DNA of 64,000 bases from Bifidobacterium reuteri DSM 23975 (GCF_000741695.1 NZ_JGZK01000017.1:62001-126000); one strand, 5' to 3'. Shown: positions 8,780 through 18,317, numbered from the stretch's first letter. The notes: a model not told the origin generated them from the sequence alone. Numbers and translations: made by a program.

Positions 8780-10728
8780 CGCTCCTCCTTCACGGCTGCG
8801 GTTTCAGCGGCGGCATCGGCAGCGCCGGTGGCGTCCGCGATGGTTTTCGCCGAAGCGGCAGGTGCATCGTCATCGGCCAGATTGGCGGACTGCTGCGAAA
8901 CGAGCTCGTCGTCGATGGTGACCAACGGCCGGCTCTTGTCGGTCTCCAGCGTCGGAATCGAGCTGACCAGGGCGCGTGTGTACGGATGCTTGAGTTTCTC
9001 AGGTGTGCGCAGCAGCGCGGTGTCGAAGATCTCGACTATCGCACCGTGGTACATCACCATGATGCGGCTGCAGATTTCGCCGAGCACGGCGATGTCGTGC
9101 GAGACGATGACCGCGGCCTGCCTGTTGCGCGCGCATTCGTTGCGCAGCAGGGCGAGCACCTGCTTTTGCACGGTGACGTCGAGGGCCGTGGTCGGCTCGT
9201 CGGCGATGATCAGCTTGGGGTGATTGATCTCGGCCATGGCGATCATCGCGCGCTGGCGCATGCCGCCGGACAGCTCGTGCGGGAACTTGCGTTCGGCGTG
9301 CTGCGTGGGGTCGATGCCCACGTGCTCCAGCGCCTCCACCGCGCGCTCCATGGCCTCCCTGTGCGGTGTGCCGTTCTGGCATTCGAGCACTTCGGCCAGC
9401 TGACGGCCCACGCGCATGGACGGGTTCAGCGCGGTCAGCGAATCCTGGAACACCACGCCGATGCCGGAGAGCAGCTTGCGCTTGTCCTTCGGCAGCATGC
9501 CGACGATGTCGGTGCCTTCGAACCGAATCGAGTCGGCGGCCACATACGAGCCGGGCGCGGCCAAATCGGCCACGGACATCATCGTCAGCGACTTGCCCGA
9601 GCCGGATTCGCCCACCAAGCCGACGATCTCGCCGGCTTCAATATCGAAGCTGATGCCCTTGACCGGCGTGTTCCAGCGCTTGCCCTCCGGGAAAGAGATG
9701 GTCAGGCCGCGCACGGACAGCACCGGCGCAGGACGGGGCACAGTCACCACGGCGGCCTGCGGGTCCTCGGCGCGCAGCCGCTCGACCTCGGCACGATGCT
9801 GTTCGGTACGCTCGGCGGCGGCCTCGACCACCAGATCCATGTTGGTCTTGTCCAGCATCTTGGGCGGGTTGTCGAGCTCACGCTTCGACATCGCGCTCGG
9901 CAACGGCTTGTAGGCGCGGCGGATCTGGTTGGAGATGCCTTCACCGAACAGGCTGAAGGCGAGACCCGCGAACACAATTGCGATGCCCGGCCCTACGGCG
10001 GCCATCGGCGAGACATACACCTGGGAGAAGCCTTCGTTGATCAGTCGGCCCCAATCGTAGACGGGCGGCTGCACGCCGAGGCCGAGGAAGCTCAGGGAGC
10101 TCATGGCGAGGATCGCGCCGCCGATTGACTGGGTGACGTTGGCCACGAACGGTTCGGCGACTTCGGGAAGAATGTAGTAGAAGACCTGTCGTCGGCCGGA
10201 AACGCCGAACATGCGCGCGGCGGCCATGTAATCCGCGCCTGCGACCGTGGCGGACAGCGTCTGCGCAAGTCGCGCGAACGTCGGCGTCATCGTGATGGTC
10301 AGGGCGATGGTGGTGGCCGCGGCACCGGTGCCGAGCGCGATCACCGTGAGCATCGCGAGCAGAATCACCGGGAAGGCAAGCCAGACGTTGATGATCGACG
10401 ACGTCCAGCGTTGCGCGCGTTTGCCGAACACCACCGGCACCGCGCCCACGACGATGCCGAGCACGGCGGATACGGCGGTGCAGATCAGTGCCGTGACCAG
10501 CGACAGGCGCGTGGCCACCATCGTGCGGGCGAAGATGTCGCGTCCGAGTTGGTCGGTACCGAACCAGTGCTCGGCGGAGGGTTTGCGCAGCAGGAACATC
10601 GGGTTCTCGGTGTTCGCCGCCGCGCCCCACACGGCGGGGGCGATGACCGCGAGCACGACGAGCACGACGATCATCGCGCCGGACACTATCACCAGCGGCG
10701 AGGAGAGGAACTGCTTCGTGCGTTTCAT
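8776..10728 (-). CDS. Fused peptide ABC permease (DppC-like) and ATPase (DppD-like)
   Basis: A single 650-residue chain. Residues about 1-275 are a DppC-type permease: an N-terminal membrane helix, [15 protein letters not shown], several further helices and the EAA-like loop [21 protein letters not shown] charged linker (about 280-330) leads to an ABC ATPase with Walker A GESGSGKS (373-380), Q-loop [21 protein letters not shown] (485-493) and Walker [14 protein letters not shown] poorly conserved tail ends in an Ala-rich segment. In most bacteria these are separate genes; fusions are known in this transporter family. It works with the upstream permease, downstream ATPase and binding lipoprotein. 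Confidence 0.92.
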   Translation of the reverse strand: MKRTKQFLSSPLVIVSGAMIVVLVVLAVIAPAVWGAAANTENPMFLLRKPSAEHWFGTDQLGRDIFARTMVATRLSLVTALICTAVSAVLGIVVGAVPVVFGKRAQRWTSSIINVWLAFPVILLAMLTVIALGTGAAATTIALTITMTPTFARLAQTLSATVAGADYMAAARMFGVSGRRQVFYYILPEVAEPFVANVTQSIGGAILAMSSLSFLGLGVQPPVYDWGRLINEGFSQVYVSPMAAVGPGIAIVFAGLAFSLFGEGISNQIRRAYKPLPSAMSKRELDNPPKMLDKTNMDLVVEAAAERTEQHRAEVERLRAEDPQAAVVTVPRPAPVLSVRGLTISFPEGKRWNTPVKGISFDIEAGEIVGLVGESGSGKSLTMMSVADLAAPGSYVAADSIRFEGTDIVGMLPKDKRKLLSGIGVVFQDSLTALNPSMRVGRQLAEVLECQNGTPHREAMERAVEALEHVGIDPTQHAERKFPHELSGGMRQRAMIAMAEINHPKLIIADEPTTALDVTVQKQVLALLRNECARNRQAAVIVSHDIAVLGEICSRIMVMYHGAIVEIFDTALLRTPEKLKHPYTRALVSSIPTLETDKSRPLVTIDDELVSQQSANLADDDAPAASAKTIADATGAADAAAETAAVKEER

Positions 10729-10879
10729 GACTGGTACGCTCCCTTATTCCTGATTCCGTTCTTGATTCCGATCCGGTGTCCGGCACTGATTCCGGTCCGG
10801 TTTCCGAAGATTGTGTGCTGCTCCGGGACTGCGCTGTGTGCGCGATCCGCAAACCAATCGTGTGCCATACCGCTGCTCA

Positions 10880-11888
10880 TCATGCGGTCTCCAGCATGGT
10901 CGAACGGCGTTCGAGCAGCGCCACCACCACATCCACGAGGAAGGTGATGAGCAACACCAGGAAGCCATAGACGAGCGCCAGGCCCTGGACTATGCCGTAG
11001 TCGCGTGAGGTGATGGCGTTGGTGAACGCGGTGCCCATGCCCGGCCAGTTGAAGACCTGTTCAATCAGCACGGTGCCGGTCATGATCTGCGCGAGCGTGT
11101 TGCCGGCGAGCACCATGATCGTGGAGACCATGTTCGGCATCACATGACGCCAGTAGATGCGCATCGGGCTCAGGCGCTTGCCGCGGGCGGTACGCACATA
11201 GTCATCGTTCAGGGTGTGGAAGGTCTGGATGCGGGCGATGCGCGAGAGCGAGCAGATGGACGACAGCGAGAGCGCGGCCACCGGCAGCACGAACGATGCA
11301 GGACTGTTCGCGCCGGCCACCGGGAACAGTTTGAGGTTCACGGCGAGCACGGCGACCAGAATCACGGCCACCAGGTAGTCCGGGATATTGCCGAAGAAGC
11401 CGGTGATGCCAGTGAACACGAGCTCGCTGCCACGATGGCGGTCGCCCTGCGTGTGCACGGCCATCGCCATGCCGATCGGGATGGAGAATACGAGAATCAC
11501 CAGGAAAGCCAGCACGGCGAGCGCCACGGTCCACGGCAGTCGCGTGGCCACGATCTCGGACACCGAACGGCCCGAGATGATGGAGATGCCGAGGTCGCCG
11601 TGGAACAGTCCGGCGATGTATTGCGCGTACTGGATGGGCAGCGGCTTGTCGAGGCCGAGCGTGGCCCGGCGTTGAGCCACCAGTTCGGGCGATGCGGTGA
11701 CGCCGAGCGCGTTGCGCACCGGGTCGCCGCCGGAGAATCGCAGCACCACGAACGCCACGGTGACGATGACCCAAAGCGCTACGACCGTGCGCACGAGTCG
11801 TCGAACGACGAAATTCACCCATGGATTCATGCGGCGGTGAGTCCGGCGGGTCGTTGTGACACCTGACGCCGTGCTGCTGCTTTCGCTC
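10880..11888 (-). CDS. Peptide ABC transporter permease (DppB/OppB type)
   Basis: A 336-residue inner-membrane permease. The start is the GTG at 11,888-11,890, six bases after AAGGAG. After a short basic N-terminus the first helix (VVALWVIVTVAFVVLRFSGGDP) precedes the family motif DPVRNALG, then about five more helices and the permease loop YVRTARGKRLSPMRIYWRHVMPN. It lies between the binding-protein gene and the fused permease-ATPase, with a 151-bp gap to the latter that contains short GATTCCG-type repeats but no obvious gene. It forms the channel together with the permease half of the fusion protein. Confidence 0.92.
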
Positions 11889-11985
11889 ACGATATACTCC
11901 TTGGTTTCCTTGGTGCCATAGGTTGGTTTTGGTTTGATTTTGATTGGTATTGATTAGCTCTGATTGGCTCCGGGCGCGGACAAGA

Positions 11986-12009
11986 GCCTGCAGGATGCGC
12001 CCTGCAGGC
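11986..12009 (-). terminator. Hairpin between binding-protein and permease genes
   Basis: A 9-bp stem GCCTGCAGG/CCTGCAGGC with a 6-nt loop follows the binding-protein stop codon on the minus strand. The T-tract is weak. Such a hairpin often stabilises the binding-protein message or partly terminates transcription, so that the permeases are made at lower levels; that role is inferred. Confidence 0.45.
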
Positions 12010-12034
12010 CTTGTATAATCCGGCTCGTCTGCTG

Positions 12035-13627
12035 TCAGGCGGCCTTGAAGGTGGTGGGCAGGAAGTTGTTGCCGTCAGTGCTCACCGTGAAGCCCTTGGC
12101 GTAGTACTTGTCCCAGGACTGGGCGATCGGCAGCAGCGTCACGTTCTTCATCAGCTGGTCCTCGGCCTTCTGCCATGCGGGGCAGGATGCCTCACCGGCC
12201 TGTGCGGCGGCCGTGTTGGCGAGCTGGATGTAGTCCTGGTCCTCGTTGTACGTCCAGTTGCCGCCGTTGGGGACCACGTCGCCGGAGAGAATGCCGAACC
12301 ATTCGGCCGGGGTGTTGGCGGTGATGCCTGCGATCACCACATCCCAGTCGCCGCCGGAGAAGATGACTTTGGTGTACTGATCGGACGGGGCGAGCTGGGC
12401 ATCAATACCGACTTCCTTGAGTTCCTTCTGCACGAGCTCGACACCTGCGGCCACGGCAGCGCCGGACGTGGAGTTGTAGAGCAGCTTGATGGTGAGCTTC
12501 TTGCCGTCCTTGGTGCGCACGCCGTCGGAACCGGCCTTCCAGCCCGCCTCGTCAAGCAGTTTCTTGGCGTCCTTGGCGTCCGTCTTGGCAATGGCGCTGG
12601 AGGAGTCGAATCCGGCGCAAACCGAAGAGCCCGCAGGCATGATCGTCTTCATGACCTCGCCCTTGCCGGACGTGATGGCCGTGCCCACCTTGGTGCGGTC
12701 GATGGCTTCGGCGATGGCCTTGCGCACTTCGAGCGTACCCGTGGCGCGGTCCTTGTTCTGGTTGAAGAACGCAGTCATCGGCATGGAGCCGGCATTCACG
12801 TCCTTGTAGGTGGTGGTGTCGACGCGGTCCTGGTTGGTGCCGCTGAGCTTGGCGAGGTTGAGCTCACCGGAGCTGAGCATGTTGACCTGCGTGGACTGAT
12901 CGGTCACCACACTGGCCACGATGGTCTTGGGCAGGTCGGTGATCTTGGTGCCGTCCGGCAGACCGGACTTGTAGTCGTCGTTGCGCACGTACGTGTACTT
13001 CTGGCCTTCGGTTGCGCTGTCGAGCTTGTAGGGGCCGGTGCCGAACGTCTTGGCGTCCATTGCCGAGGGGTCTTTGAGACCGGCCGGGCAGACGATGGGC
13101 AGCTGGCCGACTTCCTCGGCCAGGAAGCTTTGCGGGGTGCTGACCTTGAAGGTCACGGTCTTGGCGCTGTCGTCCGCGCTGACCTCGACGCCTTCGGGCA
13201 CATAGACGCCGTTGTATTGGGAATCGGGGGCCTCATTGATCACATAATCGAAAGTGGCCTTGACGTCGCTGGCCTTGAGCGGGGTGCCGTCGGAGCAGAC
13301 CACGTCGTCCTTCAATGTGAAGGTGGCCTCGGTGGCTGTGGCCTTCCAGTCCTTGGCGATATTGCCCTTCGGCTGCTGGTCGGCCTGCATGACGAGCAGG
13401 CCCTCATAGGCGAGGGTGGCGAGCTGCACGCCGTCGCCTGTGGCGTTGGTGAGCGGGTTGAGCTTGCCCGGATCCTGCTGGATCGCGTAGTTCACGGTTT
13501 CAGGAACGCCTGCCGATGCGGTCGCCGAACCGTCGCCGCTCTGGCCGCTGCCGCAGCCCGCAAGAAGCATTGCCAGTGCGCACACGCCGGCCGTTGCAGA
13601 GCTTGCCGTAATCATATTCCGTTTCAT
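12035..13627 (-). CDS. Peptide ABC transporter substrate-binding lipoprotein (SBP family 5)
   Basis: About 530 residues from ATG 13,627, which lies behind GAGGAAGG. The N-terminus MKRN...ALAMLLAGC is a lipoprotein signal whose lipobox LAGC ends in the lipidated Cys. The mature protein begins with a Gly/Ser/Ala linker, then the family-5 fold (AIQQDPGKLNPLTNATGDG, later GTGPYKLDSA). It would be anchored outside the membrane and deliver peptides to the downstream permeases. A longer in-frame form to 13,690 adds residues ahead of the signal peptide and is unlikely. It is the first gene of the long minus-strand peptide operon. Confidence 0.93.
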   Translation of the reverse strand: MKRNMITASSATAGVCALAMLLAGCGSGQSGDGSATASAGVPETVNYAIQQDPGKLNPLTNATGDGVQLATLAYEGLLVMQADQQPKGNIAKDWKATATEATFTLKDDVVCSDGTPLKASDVKATFDYVINEAPDSQYNGVYVPEGVEVSADDSAKTVTFKVSTPQSFLAEEVGQLPIVCPAGLKDPSAMDAKTFGTGPYKLDSATEGQKYTYVRNDDYKSGLPDGTKITDLPKTIVASVVTDQSTQVNMLSSGELNLAKLSGTNQDRVDTTTYKDVNAGSMPMTAFFNQNKDRATGTLEVRKAIAEAIDRTKVGTAITSGKGEVMKTIMPAGSSVCAGFDSSSAIAKTDAKDAKKLLDEAGWKAGSDGVRTKDGKKLTIKLLYNSTSGAAVAAGVELVQKELKEVGIDAQLAPSDQYTKVIFSGGDWDVVIAGITANTPAEWFGILSGDVVPNGGNWTYNEDQDYIQLANTAAAQAGEASCPAWQKAEDQLMKNVTLLPIAQSWDKYYAKGFTVSTDGNNFLPTTFKAA

Positions 13628-14079
13628 ATCGCACCTTCCTCTTTGGGTCATTCCACTGATCGCCCGTTCGGCAATGGGGCGCAGCCACATCGATGGCTGC
13701 CTGCCTCTTTGTGCACCTCCACGCGGGTATTCAATAGAATGAATATAATGTTATGAATCAATGTGGCGATTATGTTTCCGTCATGCAACATCAAGGAAAC
13801 AGTGGCTGTTGTGCATCGTCGCACCCGCCACAAACGGCTCAATGACGCCATTGTCATATAACCTTGAACATCGTCCCACTATATGGACCACGGCTTGGCG
13901 CGCCCTAGTGGTCCGCGTCATTCATTCGTTGACGAATTCACCACCCCTCAGTTCCGCTTCGTCACCCACCAACCAACCCCCAACAACAGAAGTCGCAGAA
14001 CTATGTGAAACGAAAACACAAAGGCCCAGCCACCTCCCCAAACAGGAAAGATGACCGGGCCAGTGTTTTGCCAGTCAGC
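13628..14079. promoter_or_regulatory. Spacer: peptide-operon leader and promoter, repeat copy B
   Basis: The minus-strand leader holds a 7-bp hairpin GCAGCCA/TGGCTGC (13,681-13,700). An AT-rich patch at 13,725-13,765 is the likely promoter, with the inverted repeat TATTCA-N6-TGAATA (13,728-13,745) as a possible operator. At 13,905-13,985 a degraded copy of the dispersed repeat (GTTGACGAATTCACCACCCCTCAG) is seen. I find no gene here. Confidence 0.45.
14011..14061 (-). terminator. Possible terminator of the FAH-family gene
   Basis: Downstream of the stop codon at 14,080 on the minus strand, GGCCC and GGGCC arms can pair across a long loop and are followed by a T-rich tract (TTTGTGTTTTCG). The stem is short, so this is tentative. 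Confidence 0.35.
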
Positions 14080-14907
14080 TTACGCGCGCACGATCACGTT
14101 GCGCAGGTCGCCGATGCCTTCCACGTGCACGATGGTCTCATCGCCGGGGTCGAGATGGCCGGAGGCGTTCGGCGTGCCGGTCATGATCACGTCGCCGGGC
14201 AGCAGCGTGGAGAACGAGGAGATCGCGGCGATCTGCTCCGGGATGCCGTGGATGAGGTTCGCGGTGGTGCCGGAAGCCATCGGCACGTCCTTGCCGTTCA
14301 GCGTGAACGAAATGTGGGCGTCGCGCCAGTTGAGGTCGTCGCGCATCACGATCCACGGGCCAAGCGGGCAGGAGGTGTCGAAACCCTTGGCGCGCGTCCA
14401 CGTGGGGTCGATACCCTGCAGGTCGCGCAGCGTCACGTCGTTGACGCAGGTGAAGCCGAGCACGTAGTCCATCGCGTTCTCCACGGACACGTTCTTGGCG
14501 ATGCGCCCCATCACCACGGCCACCTCGGGCTCGAAGTTCATGTCCTTGGAGCAGGCCGGGTAGACGATCGGGTCGTCTGGACCGATCACCGAGGTGGACG
14601 GCTTGGTGAAGATGACCATGTCCTCCGGCGCGTGCGCGATCTCGGAATGGCCGGCTTCGTGCATGAACTGCGCATGGGCCTCATAGTTCTTGGCCAGACC
14701 GTAGACCTTGGAGGGGATCACCGGGGAGAGCAGGCGGATACCGTCGGCGTCGAGCGCGTAACGGTTGCCCGTGGGGGTGACCTGACCGCCAGACAGCGGA
14801 TGGCCGTCCAGCTCGACGAGATAGTCCTTGCCGTCGTTCTCGTCCTTCTGCACGAAGGCGTAACGCGGCGAATCATTCAGCGAAAAACGTGCAAGTCTCA
14901 TAGCCAT
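14080..14907 (-). CDS. Fumarylacetoacetate hydrolase family protein
   Basis: About 275 residues of the FAH/2-hydroxyhepta-2,4-diene-1,7-dioate isomerase family. These are metal-dependent enzymes acting on beta-diketo acids, including acylpyruvases and oxaloacetate decarboxylases. Visible features are KVYGLAKNYEAHAQ, the metal-binding EPEVAVVMGR region, a GFTCVNDVTLRDLQ motif and the C-terminal LLPGDVIMTGTPNASG with DPGDE. In-frame starts at 14,913 (GTG), 14,907 and 14,901 (ATG) are close together and no ribosome site is strong, so the start is uncertain. It stands alone on the minus strand, divergent from the AlbA_2 gene. Substrate unknown. Confidence 0.85.
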   Translation of the reverse strand: MAMRLARFSLNDSPRYAFVQKDENDGKDYLVELDGHPLSGGQVTPTGNRYALDADGIRLLSPVIPSKVYGLAKNYEAHAQFMHEAGHSEIAHAPEDMVIFTKPSTSVIGPDDPIVYPACSKDMNFEPEVAVVMGRIAKNVSVENAMDYVLGFTCVNDVTLRDLQGIDPTWTRAKGFDTSCPLGPWIVMRDDLNWRDAHISFTLNGKDVPMASGTTANLIHGIPEQIAAISSFSTLLPGDVIMTGTPNASGHLDPGDETIVHVEGIGDLRNVIVRA

Positions 14908-14952
14908 AGCCACCAGCCTACTACGGCGGGCCGCCGCCTTATCTATCTCATC

Positions 14953-15028
14953 TATCTTCTATCTTATCTTCTACCTTACGAGAAGGTAGAAGATAAGATA
15001 GAAGATAATAGATAAGATAGAAGATAAT
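14953..15028. promoter_or_regulatory. 25-bp perfect inverted repeat with TATCTTATC sites
   Basis: Arms 14,953-14,977 and 14,983-15,007 pair perfectly over 25 bp around a 5-nt loop, and an 18-bp piece of the right arm is repeated at 15,011-15,028. The motif TATCTTATC occurs at 14,960-14,968 and inverted at 14,992-15,000 and 15,011-15,019. It lies directly upstream of the AlbA_2 gene. The same 9-mer is repeated upstream of the second AlbA_2 gene at 39.6 kb, so this is a likely autoregulatory operator. Confidence 0.7.
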
Positions 15029-15051
15029 GCACTACCGAAGGAAGCAACGCG

Positions 15052-16419
15052 ATGGAAAAACTCATTGAAGGCCCCCATCTGGAATTCAAACGCACATGGG
15101 TGGACGGTGCCAAACGATCAGCCATCGCCTTCGCCAACACCGACGGCGGCACCATATACCTCGGTGTTGAAGACGATGGCACCGTTATAGGCATCAACGA
15201 CATCGACGAAACCATGCGCCGTGCGACGCAAGCGATTTCTGACGGCATACGTCCCGATGTCATGAGCTTTGTCTCCATTGATGTCGAAACAATGCAAAGC
15301 ATGCCAATTGTGGCCGTACATGTACAACGGGGAGCACATCGCCCCTACTATCTAGCCGATAAAGGGATCAGGCCTGCAGGCGTATATATCCGTTCAGGAG
15401 CAGCTTCCATCCCGGCATCAGAATCCTCCATCATCGACATGATCAGGCAGACCGCAGGCGACTCCTTCGAAGATGCGATATCCCTCAATCAGGAACTCAC
15501 CTTTATCGCAGCCCAGCAAGCATTCGCAGACGCGGCACTGTCATTCACGCCACAAGCACAGCGCACACTTGGGCTGGTTAATGCAGACGGAGTTTACACC
15601 AATCTGGCCTGGCTGCTCTCAGATCAATGCGATGCCTCAATCAAAGCCGCCGTATTCGCAGACGAAGTCAAGGAAGTATTCCTGAACAGGCAGGAATTCA
15701 CAGGTTCGCTCATCACCCAATTCAATCAAGTCAATGAATTCATAGCACGGCATAATGCAGTGCGCTCACATACGGGCGAGGCGATGCGCCGCGTGGATAG
15801 CTACGACTACTCCCCCTTGGTATTGCGCGAGGCATTGCTCAATCTCATTGTCCATCGCGATTACGGGCTCTCAGGTCCTGCACTCATCAGCGTGTTCAGC
15901 AATCACATGGAATTTCTCAATCTCGGCGGACTGCCGGCAAACTTCACTCGCGCAGACATGATGAACGGCATCTCCTCTCAGCGCAATCCCAAACTAGCCA
16001 ACGTATTTTACCGTCTCAACCTCGTAGAGGCATATGGCACAGGCATCCGAAGAATCGTCGGAGATTACAAGAACTGCGCGACTCAGCCTTCATTTGATAT
16101 CAGTGATCACGCATTCCGTCTGGTTCTTCCCAAACATCAACAAACGCCTTTCCCCTCGGCGCAATCATCGCTCCCATATTCCGGAACGCCGAGCGTCAAC
16201 TCAGCTTCAGAAGCCGCGCTGCCAATTAGGCAACAACGAATTCTCGATTACGCCAAAGAACACGGCAGCATCACCCGCAAACAAGCGCAATCGGTTATCG
16301 GAGCCTCACAATCCACAGCAGCGAAAACCATCAACGCATTGGTCAACGGCCAATTACTGATACGCACAGGCAGCGGACCGCAGACAAAGTACCAGCCGGC
16401 TACAGAATCGTCGCACTAA
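15052..16419 (+). CDS. AlbA_2/ATPase-type putative transcriptional regulator
   Basis: A 455-residue protein of the divergent AAA-4/Schlafen-like AlbA_2 family. Residues about 1-120 form the AlbA_2 domain (LEFKRTW, AIAFANTDGGTIYLGVEDDG). Residues about 250-370 resemble a GHKL-type ATP-binding region (REALLNLIVHRDY, then GLPANFTRADM and EAYGTGIRRI). The C-terminus (about 390-455) is a winged helix (RILDYAKEHGSITRKQAQSVIGAS). ATG 15,052 is preceded by GAAGGAAGC. The long inverted repeat just upstream suggests self-control. Its targets are unknown. A paralogue with related operator sites is at 37,930-39,567. Confidence 0.8.
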   Translation: MEKLIEGPHLEFKRTWVDGAKRSAIAFANTDGGTIYLGVEDDGTVIGINDIDETMRRATQAISDGIRPDVMSFVSIDVETMQSMPIVAVHVQRGAHRPYYLADKGIRPAGVYIRSGAASIPASESSIIDMIRQTAGDSFEDAISLNQELTFIAAQQAFADAALSFTPQAQRTLGLVNADGVYTNLAWLLSDQCDASIKAAVFADEVKEVFLNRQEFTGSLITQFNQVNEFIARHNAVRSHTGEAMRRVDSYDYSPLVLREALLNLIVHRDYGLSGPALISVFSNHMEFLNLGGLPANFTRADMMNGISSQRNPKLANVFYRLNLVEAYGTGIRRIVGDYKNCATQPSFDISDHAFRLVLPKHQQTPFPSAQSSLPYSGTPSVNSASEAALPIRQQRILDYAKEHGSITRKQAQSVIGASQSTAAKTINALVNGQLLIRTGSGPQTKYQPATESSH

Positions 16420-16445
16420 GCGCGTTCGCCGCTGAGGAACCGGGC

Positions 16446-16540
16446 TTTCCGCCACTTTACCGCCAGCTTTCCGCCACTTTACCGCCAGCTTTCCGCCACT
16501 TTACCGCCGAATCCGCCAGCTTTCCGCCACGTTATCGCCA
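16446..16540. repeat. 22-bp tandem repeat
   Basis: The unit TTTCCGCCACTTTACCGCCAGC occurs at 16,446-16,467 and 16,468-16,489. A third copy with a changed end runs 16,490-16,511, and a degenerate fourth follows from 16,521. It sits between convergent genes (AlbA_2 regulator and glf). No coding potential is evident, and the rest of the spacer up to 16,694 holds nothing recognised. Confidence 0.75.
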
Positions 16541-16694
16541 ATGCGACGACCATGCAGCGCAAACATAGAACGGGCTGTCCCGTTTCGCAACTGGCGGAGC
16601 GGAACAACCCGTCGCTTCCCGTAGCGTCACGCCGGTCTCGTTCGACCGTGACCGTGGCCGCGTCCTCGCACGCGCTATTCAGCGGCCCGGCCGC

Positions 16695-17915
16695 CTACTT
16701 GGCGGCCTCGGCGGCGAGCAGCGGCGCGACCTGCTGCTCGTAGGCGGTCAGGGCGGTGTCGATCACGTTGTGCATGTCGTAGTACTTGTACGTGCCCAGA
16801 CGCCCGCCGAACACGGTCTTCGGCTCGGCGGCGGCCTTCGCCTCGTACTGCGCGTAGAGGGCCTTGTCGGCCTCGGTGTTGATCGGGTAGTACGGCTCGT
16901 CGCCGCGATCGGCGAAACGGCTGTACTCCTCCCACACGACCGTCTTGTCCGGGTTCTGCTGTTCGCGGCGCTCCGGGTTGAAGTTCTTGAATTCGATGGC
17001 GCGCGTGTACGGCACGTCCGCGTCGGAGAAGTTCATCACCGGGCAGCCGAAGTGGTCGCCCTCGTCGTAGCGGACCTCCTTGAAGTCCACGGTACGCCAC
17101 TTGAGATCGCCCAGCTCGTAGTCGAAATAGCGGTCCACCGGGCCCGTGTACACGACCGGCACGCCCGCCTCACGCAGCGCCTTCTTGTTGTACGGCTGCG
17201 ACTCGTCGAAGAAATCGGTCTTCAGGGAGACGGTGATGCGCGGATCGTCGATCATCCGCTCCATCCATTTGGTGTACCCGTCCTTGGGCAGCCCCTCCCA
17301 CGTGTCCTTGAAGTAGCGGTTGTCGTAGTTGAAGCGCACCGGAAGACGCTTGATGATCGACGCGGGCAACTCGGCCGGATCGGTCTGCCACTGCTTGCCG
17401 GTGTAGTTCTTGATGAACGCCTCATACAACGGACGGCCGATCAGCTGGATGCCCTTATCATTCAGGTTCGCCGGGTCGGTGCCGGCCAGCTCACCCGCCT
17501 GCTCCTCGATCAGAGCCTGCGCCTCGGCCGGCGTATAGTGCGCACGGAAGAACTGGTTGATGGTGCCGAGGTTGATCGGCAGCGAGTATACGACACCGTC
17601 GTGCGTGGCGTACACGCGATGCACGTAGCCGGTGAACTCGGTGAAGCGATTCACATACTCCCACACACGCCTGTTGGACGTGTGGAACAGGTGCGCACCG
17701 TACTTGTGAATCTCCGCACCCGTCTCCTCATCGAAGTACGAGTACGCGTTGCCGCCGATATGATCGCGCACGTCGATGATATGCACACGCGCACCCGCAT
17801 GCTCCACCGCCTGCTGCGCCACCGTCAGGCCGAACAGGCCGGCACCAACCACCACCAGATCGGGGTACTCAACCACGTTCGCGTTCGCCGCCGCAGTCGC
17901 TTCACCCTGTGCCAT
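16695..17915 (-). CDS. glf: UDP-galactopyranose mutase
   Basis: 406 residues. The N-terminal FAD-binding motif VVGAGLFGLTVAQQ is followed by the family signatures HIIDVRDHIGGNAYSY, YGAHLFHTSNRRVWEYV and KQWQTDPAELPASIIKRLPVR. The C-terminal GRLGTYKYYDMHNVI is the usual substrate and FAD contact. The enzyme converts UDP-galactopyranose to UDP-galactofuranose for cell-surface galactan. ATG 17,915 follows GAAAGG. It is divergent from ugd and opens the polysaccharide region, which suggests a Galf-containing polymer. Confidence 0.95.
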   Translation of the reverse strand: MAQGEATAAANANVVEYPDLVVVGAGLFGLTVAQQAVEHAGARVHIIDVRDHIGGNAYSYFDEETGAEIHKYGAHLFHTSNRRVWEYVNRFTEFTGYVHRVYATHDGVVYSLPINLGTINQFFRAHYTPAEAQALIEEQAGELAGTDPANLNDKGIQLIGRPLYEAFIKNYTGKQWQTDPAELPASIIKRLPVRFNYDNRYFKDTWEGLPKDGYTKWMERMIDDPRITVSLKTDFFDESQPYNKKALREAGVPVVYTGPVDRYFDYELGDLKWRTVDFKEVRYDEGDHFGCPVMNFSDADVPYTRAIEFKNFNPERREQQNPDKTVVWEEYSRFADRGDEPYYPINTEADKALYAQYEAKAAAEPKTVFGGRLGTYKYYDMHNVIDTALTAYEQQVAPLLAAEAAK

Positions 17916-18317
17916 GCGTCACCAACCTTTCATCATCCATGTTCACATGCGCTTGCATAGTCGCTTGGGTTCATGGTAGCGCGACCCTGACACCGCGGCT
18001 TCGGCTGGACGCTACGGACAGGCACCACGGCTGTCCTGACCTACCTGGTCGCCACCGCACCAATCTGTCCGATCGCCCGCCCCGTTGCAAATTCCTCTCA
18101 CTGACGCCACACCAGCAAGAGGAATTTGCGACAAGGAGAACCATAGCCCGGATAACCGCATCAGCATGGACTAGGCTGGTGCTTGGTTGATCAAGGTAGT
18201 GACAACAACGGCCAGCGTGCGGCAACGCACGCGGTTGCTGCACGCGGTGCCCGGCAACAACGCCGGCGACGTCGGCGCAAACCAGACACAGGCGCAAACA
18301 CAGGAAGGCAAGTCGAT
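17916..18317. promoter_or_regulatory. Divergent glf/ugd spacer with inverted repeat
   Basis: The 402-bp spacer contains a near-perfect 15-bp inverted repeat (18,084-18,098 and 18,118-18,132, one mismatch, core GCAAATTCCTC). It may be an operator or hairpin serving both divergent genes. I see no gene in it. Confidence 0.4.

Noticed and set aside
7511-9223. Plus-strand 570-residue ORF across the M20 and ABC ATPase genes
   Set aside because: It spans three well-supported minus-strand genes and has no coherent domain.
12011-13756. Plus-strand 581-residue ORF over the binding-protein gene
   Set aside because: It is the antisense shadow of the lipoprotein gene, which has a signal peptide, lipobox and ribosome site. 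The shadow has no recognisable domain.
18183-18317. N-terminal extension of UDP-glucose dehydrogenase
   Set aside because: It is Arg-rich and non-homologous, and the family start [12 protein letters not shown] has its own ribosome site.
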